Assembly (NCBI RefSeq): GCF_038002345.1
Contig: NZ_JBBOCJ010000001.1
Coordinates: 868,001-932,000, forward strand
From: Paenibacillus sp. FSL M7-0420
GTDB lineage: Bacteria; Bacillota; Bacilli; Paenibacillales; Paenibacillaceae
Length of the DNA stretch: 64,000 nt
Reading direction: 5' to 3'
In this document: one piece after another, positions 44,252-54,745 of the stretch
Layout of the letters: every line of letters starts with the position of its first letter
Numbering within the stretch: position 1 is the first letter of the stretch
Position numbers and translations under genes: made by a program
The notes under the pieces: model-generated
The model's database searches: none
What the model saw: only the letters and a program-made list of their open reading frames with translations
What the model was told of the DNA's origin: nothing

Positions 44252-46207
44252 TTAGTCCTCAGCCAGTTTCTCCCATTCGCTAAATAAATCTCCCAGCTCG
44301 CGTTTTTTGTCCTTAAGCTCACTTTCATGCTCCTGAAGCGCCATATAATCCTGATACACCTCAGGTTTAGTCATTTCATGCTCAATTCCCGAGATGGCTT
44401 CCTCCAGCTTGGCGATTTTCTCCTCCAGTTCGGAGATGCGGCGCAGGCGGTTCCGTTCCTCACGTTTAGCCTGCTTGTCCGCCTCATAGGAGAGGGAGCT
44501 GCCTTTCTCGGCGGATATCGCTTCAATGTCGGCACTTCTGGAGGACTTGGCGGCGGCAAGCTCGGCTTCCTCTTCGGCAATCGCTTTGAGCTCGAGCTTT
44601 TTCTCAATATAGTCGTCATAATTGCCCAAATACTGATCAATTCCGTCGGGGTGCAGCTCAAGTACCCGTTCAGCCATCTTGTTGAGGAAATAACGGTCAT
44701 GGGAAATGAACAGCAGGGTGCCTTCAAAATCGATCAGGGCCGATTCGAGCACCTCGCGGCTGACGAGATCCAGATGGTTGGTAGGCTCATCGAGAATCAG
44801 CATATTGGCTCCGCGCAGCATCAGCTTGGACAGGGCCACCCGGGCCTTCTCGCCGCCGCTCAGCGCAGCTACCTTCTTAAGTACATCCTCGCCGCTGAAC
44901 AGGAAGTTGCCGAGAATCGTACGGATTCGGGCCTCCTCCAGCATCGGATATTCACTCCACAGCTCCTCCAGCACCGTATTGCGCGGATTCAGCCGGGTCT
45001 GCTCCTGGTCGTAGTAGGCGATCTTCACCTTGGTTCCCCAGTTCACGGTTCCGCGGGAAGGCTCGCGGGTGCCGGTCATGCATTGCAGCAGTGTGGACTT
45101 CCCGATCCCGTTCGGTCCGATCAGCGCCGCTGTCTCGCCGCGCCGCAGCTCGAAGGAGGCATTGCGGAAGAGCGGTGCAGCCTCAGGACTGAAAGAGACT
45201 GCGACCTCCCGGACTTGCAGCACTTCCTTGCCGGACATGAAGTCAGGCTCGAAGGAGAAGCTGGCCTTCTTCAGGTCGCCCAGCGGCTTGTCGATACGCT
45301 CCATCTTGTCGAGGGCCTTGCGGCGGCTCTGTGCCCGCTTGGTGGTGGAGGCCCGGACAATGTTGCGCTGCACGAAATCCTCCATCCGTGAAATTTCGTC
45401 CTGCTGCTTCTCATACTGCTTCATACGAATCTCGTATTCCGCAGCCTTCAGCTCCATATAGCGGCTGTAGTTGCCTGTGTATCTGCGCGATTGGTGCCGC
45501 TCGATCTCCACGATGGTCGTCACCAGGCGGTCAAGGAAATACCGGTCATGGGATACGACCAGGATGCCGCCGGCGTAACCGCGCAGATAATCCTCCAGCC
45601 AGGTGAGCGTCTCGATGTCCAGATGGTTAGTCGGCTCATCGAGCATGAGCAGATCAGGCGCTTGAAGCAGGATGCGGGCCAGTGCCAGACGTGTCTTCTG
45701 GCCTCCGCTTAAGGTAGAGATTGGAGTATCCGGTGCGAACTCCCCGAAGCCCATCCCGTGCAGCACGCTGCGGATACGCGTATTGATCTCATAGCCGCCG
45801 TGATCCTTGAACCAGTCGGAGCGTCTGGCATAACGCTCCAGCAGATCCTCATAACGCTTCGGATCTCCGGCAAGTGCCGGATCGGCGATATCCGTCTCCA
45901 GCTGCCGCAGCTCGGCCTCTGCCTCCAGCAGCGGCGCAAATACCGCGAGCATCTCTTCCTGTATGGTGTTATCCGACTGCAGGCCGCTGTTCTGGGCCAG
46001 ATAGCCAATCGTAGTCTCTTTAGACTTATGAATTTGTCCGCTGTCATAAGACATCTCACCCGCGAGAATCTGCAGAAAGGTCGATTTGCCTGCTCCGTTG
46101 ACGCCAACCAGCCCGACTCTCTCCCTCTCGTTCACCATTAGGCTAATGCCGTCCAGCACGCTTTGTATACCGTATGATTTCGTAATTCCTGTCGCTTGAA
46201 GAAGCAT
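44252..46207 (-). CDS. ABC-F family ATPase (YdiF type)
   Basis: A 651-aa protein with two ABC domains and no membrane helices, of the ribosome-associated ABC-F group. First domain: Walker A GVNGAGKST, signature LSGGQKTRLALARILL, Walker B LLMLDEPTNHLD. Second domain: GPNGIGKST, LSGGEKARVALSKLML, MLILDEPTNHLD. The arm and linker (about residues 240-310) are rich in Arg and Lys. The C-terminal extension (about 540-651) is a coiled coil. I chose the ATG at 46207 with GGAGG upstream; the frame extends 40 codons further without conservation. Synteny with ydiF supports this assignment. Resistance or housekeeping translation roles are both possible. Confidence 0.93.
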   Translation of the reverse strand: MLLQATGITKSYGIQSVLDGISLMVNERERVGLVGVNGAGKSTFLQILAGEMSYDSGQIHKSKETTIGYLAQNSGLQSDNTIQEEMLAVFAPLLEAEAELRQLETDIADPALAGDPKRYEDLLERYARRSDWFKDHGGYEINTRIRSVLHGMGFGEFAPDTPISTLSGGQKTRLALARILLQAPDLLMLDEPTNHLDIETLTWLEDYLRGYAGGILVVSHDRYFLDRLVTTIVEIERHQSRRYTGNYSRYMELKAAEYEIRMKQYEKQQDEISRMEDFVQRNIVRASTTKRAQSRRKALDKMERIDKPLGDLKKASFSFEPDFMSGKEVLQVREVAVSFSPEAAPLFRNASFELRRGETAALIGPNGIGKSTLLQCMTGTREPSRGTVNWGTKVKIAYYDQEQTRLNPRNTVLEELWSEYPMLEEARIRTILGNFLFSGEDVLKKVAALSGGEKARVALSKLMLRGANMLILDEPTNHLDLVSREVLESALIDFEGTLLFISHDRYFLNKMAERVLELHPDGIDQYLGNYDDYIEKKLELKAIAEEEAELAAAKSSRSADIEAISAEKGSSLSYEADKQAKREERNRLRRISELEEKIAKLEEAISGIEHEMTKPEVYQDYMALQEHESELKDKKRELGDLFSEWEKLAED

Positions 46208-46423
46208 TCTGATGAAACCTCCGCCCTTGCAAATTGGCCTCGGCGGCTTGCGCCCAGGCGATTGTCTAATCTTATTCTCCAGTTTACATGAAAAAGGTGG
46301 GGCGTGCGAGGTCCATTCTTCTAACAAGGGTAATGAATCAACCTTGGCGAACCGGTGAGAAGAGTGGTAAACTGAGCTTACAAACTATGATAAGCTAGGA
46401 ACAAGTGAAGGAGGAGGCTGCCT

Positions 46424-47086
46424 ATGCAGGAGCACAGCATGCAGCTTGCCGGGCGGAAGCACGAGCTTCGCACCGGGAATACCGCGCTCCGCGATGCCTT
46501 GCCCCTGGAGCAGCGGGAGCTGTTATCCGCCCGGGTGTGCGCCCATGCCTGGAGCTGGTTCTCGCAGGAAGGCGCAGCTTCACTGCTTGCGTATGCGCCG
46601 TTTCGCTCCGAGCTGGGCTGCCGTCCGCTTCTTGCGGCGGCATGGGCGGAAGGGCATAAGGTGCTGCTTCCCCGTGTCAACCGGGAGAGCGGTAACTTAA
46701 GCCTTCACCAGGTAAGCTCCTGGGATGAGCTTGTCCCTGGAACCTACGGGATCATGGAGCCGCCGGCCGGGAGTGCTGCTCTTGCCGGCCCCCTCGCGCA
46801 AGCAGGACGGAGAACCGGCTGGCCGGAGGTTATCTTCGTGCCAGGACTGGCCTTTGACCGGCGTGGCGGACGCCTCGGCTACGGACGAGGATATTATGAC
46901 CGCCTGCACACCGCATTGGAGACAGGGGTCCCCGGTTCGGCTGCCAAGCCTATGTGGATTGGTCTGGCCTACGGCCTCCAGCTGGTACCGGAAGTACCGC
47001 TTGAGGAGCATGATGCCTTAATGGATCTGCTGATTACGGAGAACGGCATCTGGGATTGCCGGAAGGAGAGGGCTACATGGAATTAA
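46424..47086 (+). CDS. 5-formyltetrahydrofolate cyclo-ligase
   Basis: A 220-aa enzyme converting 5-formyl-THF to 5,10-methenyl-THF with ATP. The N-terminal R-K-x-E-L region is followed by [18 protein letters not shown], a substrate region [20 protein letters not shown] and the signature [25 protein letters not shown]. It has AAGGAGGAGG ahead of the ATG. It overlaps the start of moaC by 10 nt and is divergent from the ABC-F gene. It is inserted here relative to the B. subtilis order. Confidence 0.9.
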   Translation: MQEHSMQLAGRKHELRTGNTALRDALPLEQRELLSARVCAHAWSWFSQEGAASLLAYAPFRSELGCRPLLAAAWAEGHKVLLPRVNRESGNLSLHQVSSWDELVPGTYGIMEPPAGSAALAGPLAQAGRRTGWPEVIFVPGLAFDRRGGRLGYGRGYYDRLHTALETGVPGSAAKPMWIGLAYGLQLVPEVPLEEHDALMDLLITENGIWDCRKERATWN

Positions 47087-47553
47087 CTCATTTCAACGAG
47101 CAGGGCAGAGCCCGCATGGTGGATGTGAGCGACAAGGAAGTTACCAGGCGGACAGCGGCAGCCAGAAGCCAGGTGCATATGGCCCCGGAGACGCTGGACG
47201 CCATTAAGGCGGGAACGATCCGCAAGGGCGATGTGCTTGCGGTAGCTCAGGTTGCAGGAATCATGGCGGCGAAGCAGACCGCAAGCTGGATTCCCATGTG
47301 CCACCCGCTGCCGCTTACCGGAGTGGATATCCGCTTCATGGATAACAACAAAGATGAACTATATATAGAAGCAACCGTCAGCACTACCGGTAAGACCGGG
47401 GTGGAGATGGAGGCGCTCACTGCCGTATCGGCAGCGGCGCTGACCGTATATGATATGTGCAAGGCGCTGCAGAAGGACATGATTATCGGACCTACGATGC
47501 TGGTGTCCAAGAGCGGCGGCAAGAATGGGGATTACGCGCTGGAAGCAGAATAG
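47077..47553 (+). CDS. moaC: Cyclic pyranopterin monophosphate synthase
   Basis: A 158-aa enzyme of molybdenum-cofactor synthesis that converts the MoaA product to cPMP. It begins after [20 protein letters not shown] and has [38 protein letters not shown] and [17 protein letters not shown], all hallmark segments, with the conserved His/Lys/Asp residues intact. I chose the ATG at 47077 with AAGGAG 8 nt upstream; an upstream in-frame codon at 47056 lies inside the preceding gene. It is probably one transcript with the preceding folate gene and the following MoaB-like gene. Confidence 0.96.
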   Translation: MELTHFNEQGRARMVDVSDKEVTRRTAAARSQVHMAPETLDAIKAGTIRKGDVLAVAQVAGIMAAKQTASWIPMCHPLPLTGVDIRFMDNNKDELYIEATVSTTGKTGVEMEALTAVSAAALTVYDMCKALQKDMIIGPTMLVSKSGGKNGDYALEAE

Positions 47554-47644
47554 AGCAGCAGCAGGGAATGATACAGCCGAAGGCGCAGCGGCAGCTGCTT
47601 CAGCAGCCGGATATACATAGTACATAGAGAGGGAGGGACAACCT

Positions 47645-48130
47645 ATGGCGTGGAAAACAGCAATCCTGACGGCCAGCGATAAAGGGGCCAGGGGCGAACG
47701 GGAAGACACGAGCGCCCAGGTGATTCGGGAGCTGGTGGAGGAGGAGCTGGGCGGCGAGATCATTGAATACCGGATCGTGCCTGATGAGCAGGATGAGATT
47801 ATTGCAGCACTGATTGAGCTTACGGATTATTTCCAGGCGGATCTGGTGCTGACAACCGGCGGAACCGATCTGGCCATCCGCGATGTTACGCCGGAGGCGA
47901 CGCGGCGGGTCATTGAACGCGAAGTGCCCGGACTCTCCGAGGCGATGCGCAGTACGGTGATGCAGAAGAACCGCGCTGCTATGCTGTTCCGGGGAATCTG
48001 CGGCATCCGTGGAAGAACTCTGATTGTCAATCTGCCCGGTACCCCGAAGGGGGTACATGAGAATCTGGCGGCGATTATGGATCAGCTTCCGGAGGCTCTG
48101 TTAATGGTTACGGGACAATACCGCCAGTAA
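47645..48130 (+). CDS. MoaB/Mog-family molybdopterin protein
   Basis: A 161-aa protein of the MogA/MoaB fold, which adenylates molybdopterin in Moco synthesis. Visible are ILTASDKGARGEREDTS, TTGGTDLAIRDVTPEATRRV and RGICGIRGRTLIVNLPGTPKG. Sequence alone does not separate Mog from MoaB. The ribosome site is GGGAGGGAC. It follows moaC by 91 bp, where no terminator is seen. B. subtilis has rex in this part of the syntenic block; no rex is found here. Confidence 0.9.
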   Translation: MAWKTAILTASDKGARGEREDTSAQVIRELVEEELGGEIIEYRIVPDEQDEIIAALIELTDYFQADLVLTTGGTDLAIRDVTPEATRRVIEREVPGLSEAMRSTVMQKNRAAMLFRGICGIRGRTLIVNLPGTPKGVHENLAAIMDQLPEALLMVTGQYRQ

Positions 48131-48261
48131 TCGGACTCTGCTCTATTCACTTTTGTCTAAATCGTTCAGGATACACAATGGATGTGTGATATAAGTTATG
48201 GTATTATTATTTTATCGTTAACTATTGTCATGAACGGACAGAAGGATGGGAGGAAACCGGT

Positions 48262-48504
48262 ATGTTAGGTGGTATTGGCACACCCGGAATTATCTTGTTG
48301 GTTATCTTGGCATTGCTGCTCTTCGGTCCCAATAAGCTTCCTGAGCTGGGGCGGGCAGTCGGACGTACCTTCCGTGAATTCAAGGACGGTGCACGGGAGA
48401 TTGTGAACGAGCCGGAAGCGGCCAAGCGGAGCGATACTGTTGCTCCTGCGGCGGCGCAGACGGCTGCAGCAGAACTTCCGCAGGACCGCCGTCTGCCGGA
48501 ATAA
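48262..48504 (+). CDS. tatA: Twin-arginine translocase subunit TatA
   Basis: An 80-aa TatA/E protein. A membrane helix (about residues 4-21, GTPGIILLVILALLLFG) is followed by PNKLPELGRAVGRTFREFKDG, the conserved hinge and amphipathic helix. The C-terminal tail is Ala- and Glu-rich and disordered. It multimerises to form the pore for folded proteins after TatC delivers them. The upstream gap of 131 bp holds AT-rich sequence with plausible -10 elements. It has a terminator between it and tatC, so tatC may have its own promoter or be read through. Confidence 0.95.
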   Translation: MLGGIGTPGIILLVILALLLFGPNKLPELGRAVGRTFREFKDGAREIVNEPEAAKRSDTVAPAAAQTAAAELPQDRRLPE

Positions 48505-48522
48505 TTTTAAGGTTCCCACGCA

Positions 48523-48572
48523 GGGGCGTCTTTCCCAGGTCTGCTTTTAGACCGGGGCGGCGCCCTTTTTTT
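48523..48572 (+). terminator. tatA terminator
   Basis: GGGCG (48524-48528) pairs with CGCCC (48561-48565) around an inner AGGTCT/AGACCG helix, followed by TTTTTTT. Confidence 0.8.
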
Positions 48573-48642
48573 GAAATAGAATTTATATGTTTCACGATAT
48601 AACTTATCTATTGCTAATATGTCAATCCGGGTGGTGTCAGTC

Positions 48643-49407
48643 ATGTCTCTGGAAGAGGAAGAAATGTCCCTCGTCGATCATCTGACGGAGCTGCGCAGAC
48701 GTCTTATCTACGTGCTGATCGTGTTCGTAGCAGGACTTGTGCTCGGCTTATTCGTCGCCAAGCCAATCTATCTCTACCTGATCAGCGCCGATGCTGCGCA
48801 AGGCTTCGTCCTGCATGCGTTCTCCTTCTGGGATGGAATCGGGATGTATATGAAGATCGCTATGGCGGTCTCGCTGGTCTTCTCCGTGCCGTTTATCGCC
48901 TTCCAGCTATGGGCGTTCATCAGCCCCGGCCTGCGGCCTGTGGAGCGGAGCGCTGCCCTGCGTTATGTGCCTTATGTGTTTGTATTGTTTATTGCCGGCA
49001 TTGCTTTTGCCTATTACATAGTGTTCCCTATGGCCTTATCCTTCACTATCTCGATTACGCGGAATATGGGGCTTGAGGAGACCTACGGCATCGCCGAATA
49101 CTTCGATTTCCTGTTCAGTCTGGTGATTCCGCTGGCCCTGCTCTTCGAGCTGCCGCTGATTGTCATGTTCCTGACCAAGCTCAGGGTGCTGAACCCGCTG
49201 CGTCTGCGCAAGATGCGCCGTTATGCCTATTTCGCGCTGGTGTTCATTGCTGTGGTCATTACACCGCCTGATTTCATCTCGGACTTTCTGGTGACGATTC
49301 CGCTGCTGGTGCTGTATGAATTCAGTGTGTTTCTGTCCGCATTCGTCTACCGCAGGCAGTTGGCTGAGGACGCTAAGCGGGAGGCGCGGTATGTGAAGGC
49401 AGATTAG
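48643..49407 (+). CDS. tatC: Twin-arginine translocase subunit TatC
   Basis: A protein of about 254 aa with six membrane helices, the receptor for twin-arginine signal peptides. It begins MSLEEEEMSLVDHLTELRRRLIYVL, the typical TatC amphipathic start. Later segments include VFSVPFIAFQLWAFISPGL, FEAYFDFLF-like FAEYFDFLFS and RRYAYFALVFIAVVITPPD. I chose the ATG at 48643 since it starts the conserved region; an ATG at 48619 lies in A/T-rich sequence without a ribosome site. With tatA it forms the minimal Tat system, as in ydiI-ydiJ. Confidence 0.94.
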   Translation: MSLEEEEMSLVDHLTELRRRLIYVLIVFVAGLVLGLFVAKPIYLYLISADAAQGFVLHAFSFWDGIGMYMKIAMAVSLVFSVPFIAFQLWAFISPGLRPVERSAALRYVPYVFVLFIAGIAFAYYIVFPMALSFTISITRNMGLEETYGIAEYFDFLFSLVIPLALLFELPLIVMFLTKLRVLNPLRLRKMRRYAYFALVFIAVVITPPDFISDFLVTIPLLVLYEFSVFLSAFVYRRQLAEDAKREARYVKAD

Positions 49408-49520
49408 TGGGAGGGGGGCATAATATGCCCCTTGCTGGATAGAATGTAGGAGAGTGCGGGCCGGACAAGCGCTGAAACCATAATTTTGGCAAAAACAAAT
49501 ACGATTTTGTGTAAAAGGAC

Positions 49521-49587
49521 TTGAAATCCGTCTTCAAGTTGAGTATCATAAAAATTGTTGTTAGCACTACAGAGGGTTGAGTGCTAA
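49521..49587 (+). promoter_or_regulatory. groESL promoter with CIRCE element
   Basis: The promoter has -35 TTGAAA (49521-49526), a 17-bp spacer and -10 TATCAT (49544-49549). CIRCE lies just downstream: TTAGCACTA (49561-49569), 9 bp, GAGTGCTAA (49579-49587), one mismatch from consensus. HrcA would repress here and release on heat shock. Confidence 0.95.
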
Positions 49588-49711
49588 CGCTGCTGAAAAA
49601 CCGGGATTGGCCGGAGCAACATTCCGTAAGGGATGCTGATGGCGCAGATCCCCGCAGCTCTATCTATGTTTTCAAAGCAAAACACATAATTTCAAAGGAG
49701 GCTATTTTTTC

Positions 49712-49993
49712 ATGATTAAACCACTAGGTGAACGCGTATTGGTAGAACCAAGCGAGCAACAGGAAACCACTTCTTTCGGGATCGTGCTTCCGGACTCTTC
49801 CAAAGAGAAGCCGCAAGAAGGTACTATTATCGCTGTAGGCAGCGGAGCTTTGAAAGACGGAGTCCGTGTAGCGCTGGAAGTGAAAGAAGGCGACCGTGTG
49901 CTTTTCTCGAAATATGCCGGAACTGAAATCAAATACGAAGGCAAAGAATATCTGATTATGAAAGAAAGCGACATTCACGCTATTCTTGACTAG
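49712..49993 (+). CDS. groES: Co-chaperonin GroES
   Basis: A 93-aa cap of the GroEL chamber. It begins [20 protein letters not shown]; the mobile loop is at about residues 17-32, and the roof and C-terminal beta strand region ([14 protein letters not shown]) are normal. The ribosome site AAAGGAGGC precedes the ATG. It forms the CIRCE-controlled operon with groEL 88 bp downstream. Length and sequence are standard for Firmicutes. Confidence 0.98.
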   Translation: MIKPLGERVLVEPSEQQETTSFGIVLPDSSKEKPQEGTIIAVGSGALKDGVRVALEVKEGDRVLFSKYAGTEIKYEGKEYLIMKESDIHAILD

Positions 49994-50066
49994 TCTTAAG
50001 CGTCGCTCATAAGTCAGATTTAGAGTACTTATACACAAGCTAAGATTACGTTCACAATAATATTAG

Positions 50067-51716
<1,650 letters not shown>

Positions 51717-51790
51717 TAAGGGTGACAAACCCTTATGCATTAAGGGTTTCCTGAGAAGGAAACACCGTTTGACCACATGATGCAAAAATA

Positions 51791-51836
51791 AGAGGCTTCC
51801 TATGAGTTCATTGAACTTGTAGGAAGCCTCTTTTTC
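51791..51836. terminator. Terminator between groEL and the dihydrouridine synthase gene
   Basis: AGAGGCTTCCTA (51791-51802) pairs with TAGGAAGCCTCT (51820-51831), with TTTTT after it. It serves groEL and could also stop the convergent gene. Confidence 0.9.
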
Positions 51837-51860
51837 ATAGCTCAAATCTTTTAATATTCT

Positions 51861-52838
51861 TCAATCTAATTTCTGATCTAAAAGAGGTTTTACTAAACGA
51901 CGCACTTGGTCTGTTGAAGTGGTTTCCATTAATTGGTCTTTTAGTTCGTCTGCGCCTCTAAATCCACGAACATAGATTTTGAAATAGCGAAGAAGTGGTC
52001 TAAATGAACGTGGCAAGGTTTCTGTTGAATATTTATCGTGAAGATCCAACTGTAAAAGAAGTAAACTGAGAAAATCCTTCGCGCTATGTTCTTTAGAGTC
52101 TTTCTCGAAAGCAAATGGATTAGTGAAAATGCCGCGGCCAATCATGATACCATCAACGCCGTATTGTTCAACTATTTTTAATCCTGTTGCGCGGTCCGGA
52201 ATATCTCCATTAATGGTTAACAACGTATTTGGGGCAAGTTCATCGCGCAATTTTTTTATTTCAGGAATTAGTTCCCAGTGTGCAGCTACTTTACTCTTCT
52301 CTTTTTTGGTACGAAGGTGAATGGACAGATTCGCAATATCTTGTTTCAATATATGTCCTAACCAACCGCGCCACTCATCAATTTTAGAGTAACCTAATCT
52401 TGTTTTAACACTAACCGGCAATCCACCTGCTTTTGCTGCTTGAATAATTTCTGCTGCAACTTCAGGATGGCGTATTAATCCGGCCCCTTTTCCACTGGCT
52501 GCGGCGTTTTGTGCTGGGCATCCCATGTTTATATCGATACCACGAAAACCAAGTTTTTTCATATCAATACTCATCTGTTCAAAAAGTGCAGGTTTATTGC
52601 CCCAAATATGAGCGACAATCGGTTGCTCATCAGCTGTGAACATTAACCGGCCACCTACATTTTCTTTTCCAACAGGGTGACAATAATTTTCTGCGCTTGT
52701 GAATTCTGTGAAAAATACGTCAGGTTTTGCAGCTTCACTAATGACGTGACGAAATACAATATCTGTGACGTCTTCCATTGGAGCTAATATAAAAAACGGT
52801 TTCGGTAAATCCAGCCAAAAGTTTGGTTCGTTACTCAT
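51861..52838 (-). CDS. tRNA-dihydrouridine synthase
   Basis: A 325-aa FMN enzyme that reduces uridines in tRNA. It begins [26 protein letters not shown]; the family features are [21 protein letters not shown] (catalytic Cys), [41 protein letters not shown] chose the ATG at 52838, after AGGAGA, rather than an earlier in-frame codon at 52886. Its codon use is clearly more A/T-rich than groEL or the genes to the left, so it may have been acquired from a lower-GC Firmicute. The Dus subfamily is not assigned. It is a single gene, convergent with groEL. Confidence 0.9.
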   Translation of the reverse strand: MSNEPNFWLDLPKPFFILAPMEDVTDIVFRHVISEAAKPDVFFTEFTSAENYCHPVGKENVGGRLMFTADEQPIVAHIWGNKPALFEQMSIDMKKLGFRGIDINMGCPAQNAAASGKGAGLIRHPEVAAEIIQAAKAGGLPVSVKTRLGYSKIDEWRGWLGHILKQDIANLSIHLRTKKEKSKVAAHWELIPEIKKLRDELAPNTLLTINGDIPDRATGLKIVEQYGVDGIMIGRGIFTNPFAFEKDSKEHSAKDFLSLLLLQLDLHDKYSTETLPRSFRPLLRYFKIYVRGFRGADELKDQLMETTSTDQVRRLVKPLLDQKLD

Positions 52839-53087
52839 ATTATCTTCTCCTGTTGCAACATATAAAAACGATATAATCCATAGCAAAGTCTTTTACCCAT
52901 CATACATAGTATCATTATTTTTCGTTTGATGCACAGAATCAATGGTGTGAGCGACGGACACATTTGTGGTGTCTGCCAAAGTTGAGCGGCAAGCGCGAAC
53001 TTAAAGATTTCTTTAACTTTCACACAGGGGTTAATCCGCCATGTAGAATTGTAGCTTAATAGGATTAATCAATTGAAGGGCCGGAAC

Positions 53088-54731
53088 ATGATGACAAAAA
53101 TCAGAGGTTTTATCATTTTTTTAGTCTTTCTTCTTGCAACAACTCCATCATCAGCAGCGGCACAAAGCTCCAGCTATGCAGAAGCGCTTAACCGCTTGGG
53201 ATTGTTCAGTGGAACGGAGAATGGGTATGAGCTGTCGCGGGTGCCCACCAGAGCAGAATCTCTTGTAATGATGCTGCGTCTGTGGGGGAAGGAGAAAGAG
53301 GTCCTGAAAAGCACCTACAAAAGTCCATTTACTGATACAGGGTGGGAAAGCCGCTACGTGTCGTATGCCTATACCAAGGGTGTCGTTAATGGAATAGATG
53401 AGTTTCGTTTTGGCGGTAACCGGCCCATCTCGCTTAACCAGTATTGTTCAATGGTTTTAAGAGTGTTGGGATATTCAGAAACAAAGGGCGACTTCACTTA
53501 TGGAACTGCGGTTTCTTTCGCCTCAATAGTTCTAGGATTAGACCTTACCCAAGAACGCGAATTCAACCGGGGAACGCTTGCAAAAATAAGCAGTTATGTT
53601 CTAAACACAAGACCCAAAAACCAGCTTGCCACGCTAGGTCAAACCCTTAGTACAGCAAATATTTTCACCACGCAAGCTTTAAACGAAGCCAGGTCACTTT
53701 GGGAGCAGGATAAAAGGTTGAATGGAACGACGATTTTAATCTATGCAGTGGGTTCTGACCTTGAATCACAGCAAGGCCGGCTAACTGATGACTTGGAAGA
53801 AATTTTGCGCGGTCAACCCAACCAAAATACGAAAATCCTGCTGCAAACAGGCGGAACGCTCAAATATCACAACAAATATATGACCGATGGGACATCCGAA
53901 CGCTTTGAAGTTAGTCATGGACAGCTGCAAAAGCACGAAAGCCACATCCAAACCGCCGCATCAGACCCTAGAACACTGAGGGATTTTCTTGTTTGGGGCA
54001 AAGCCGTTGCACCAAGTGAACGTTATATCCTGATTCTATGGGACCATGGGTATGGAACAATGGGCGGATTTGGCGCAGACGAGCTAAATGAACGAAAAAC
54101 GATGAAGGTCTCGGAGCTTTCCCAAGCGATCGGTTCATCAGATATGTATTTCGACTTAATCGTTTTTGATGCCTGTCTTATGGGCACCGTTGAAACTGCC
54201 TATGCGCTTAGAGATCAGGGCAAATATCTCATAGCTTCTGAAGATTCAACCCCCGCAGCAGGCTTGTACTATACCACATGGATAGGTGCGCTAGAGCGAA
54301 ACCCGCAGATCAGCACTGAAAGGATAGGACGTTTAATTTTAGACTCCTTTACCCTTCATTCGGGGATGGAAGCTGAGATGCAAACTACCCTATCAATGCT
54401 GAAGCTGTCTCAGGCGGAATCCTTGGTTAAGGCCATAGGAAATGCAAAATTTGATCGCTCACTATCAGACCTTGCCAACCACTCAGAGCTATTAGGCAAA
54501 AACGACGGGATATTCGATCAATATGATCTTATAGAGCTTATGGGCCAATCTTCAGAAGTCACTGCCGCCGCCCAAGCACTTGCCTTCGAAGTAAGAAATT
54601 CAGCAGGTTATAAAAACCGCAACGGTGTGGCTTTATATGTTCCTAGCAGAAAAATTGCACGCACACATGAAATGAAAGAAGAACTACAGGCTATGGGGCT
54701 AAGTTCAAAGTATATAGAAACGATTTTCTAA
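53088..54731 (+). CDS. SLH-anchored clostripain-family cysteine peptidase (C11)
   Basis: A 547-aa exported protease. A signal peptide covers about residues 1-26, ending ATTPSSAAA. Residues about 30-150 form SLH-like modules (VPTRAESLVMMLRLWG, PFTDTGWESRYVSYAYTKG, RPISLNQYCSMVLRVLGY), which bind cell-wall polymer. The C11 caspase-like domain (about 205-545) carries catalytic His in LILWDHGYGTMGGFG and Cys in LIVFDACLMGTVETAYAL. Clostripain relatives cleave after Arg or Lys and may self-activate. I chose the ATG at 53088 with AAGGG upstream. It starts a three-gene block with two giant secreted proteins, 14 bp before the next. Composition is A/T-rich against the window's left side. Confidence 0.88.
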   Translation: MMTKIRGFIIFLVFLLATTPSSAAAQSSSYAEALNRLGLFSGTENGYELSRVPTRAESLVMMLRLWGKEKEVLKSTYKSPFTDTGWESRYVSYAYTKGVVNGIDEFRFGGNRPISLNQYCSMVLRVLGYSETKGDFTYGTAVSFASIVLGLDLTQEREFNRGTLAKISSYVLNTRPKNQLATLGQTLSTANIFTTQALNEARSLWEQDKRLNGTTILIYAVGSDLESQQGRLTDDLEEILRGQPNQNTKILLQTGGTLKYHNKYMTDGTSERFEVSHGQLQKHESHIQTAASDPRTLRDFLVWGKAVAPSERYILILWDHGYGTMGGFGADELNERKTMKVSELSQAIGSSDMYFDLIVFDACLMGTVETAYALRDQGKYLIASEDSTPAAGLYYTTWIGALERNPQISTERIGRLILDSFTLHSGMEAEMQTTLSMLKLSQAESLVKAIGNAKFDRSLSDLANHSELLGKNDGIFDQYDLIELMGQSSEVTAAAQALAFEVRNSAGYKNRNGVALYVPSRKIARTHEMKEELQAMGLSSKYIETIF

Positions 54732-54745
54732 CGAGGAGGTATTTT

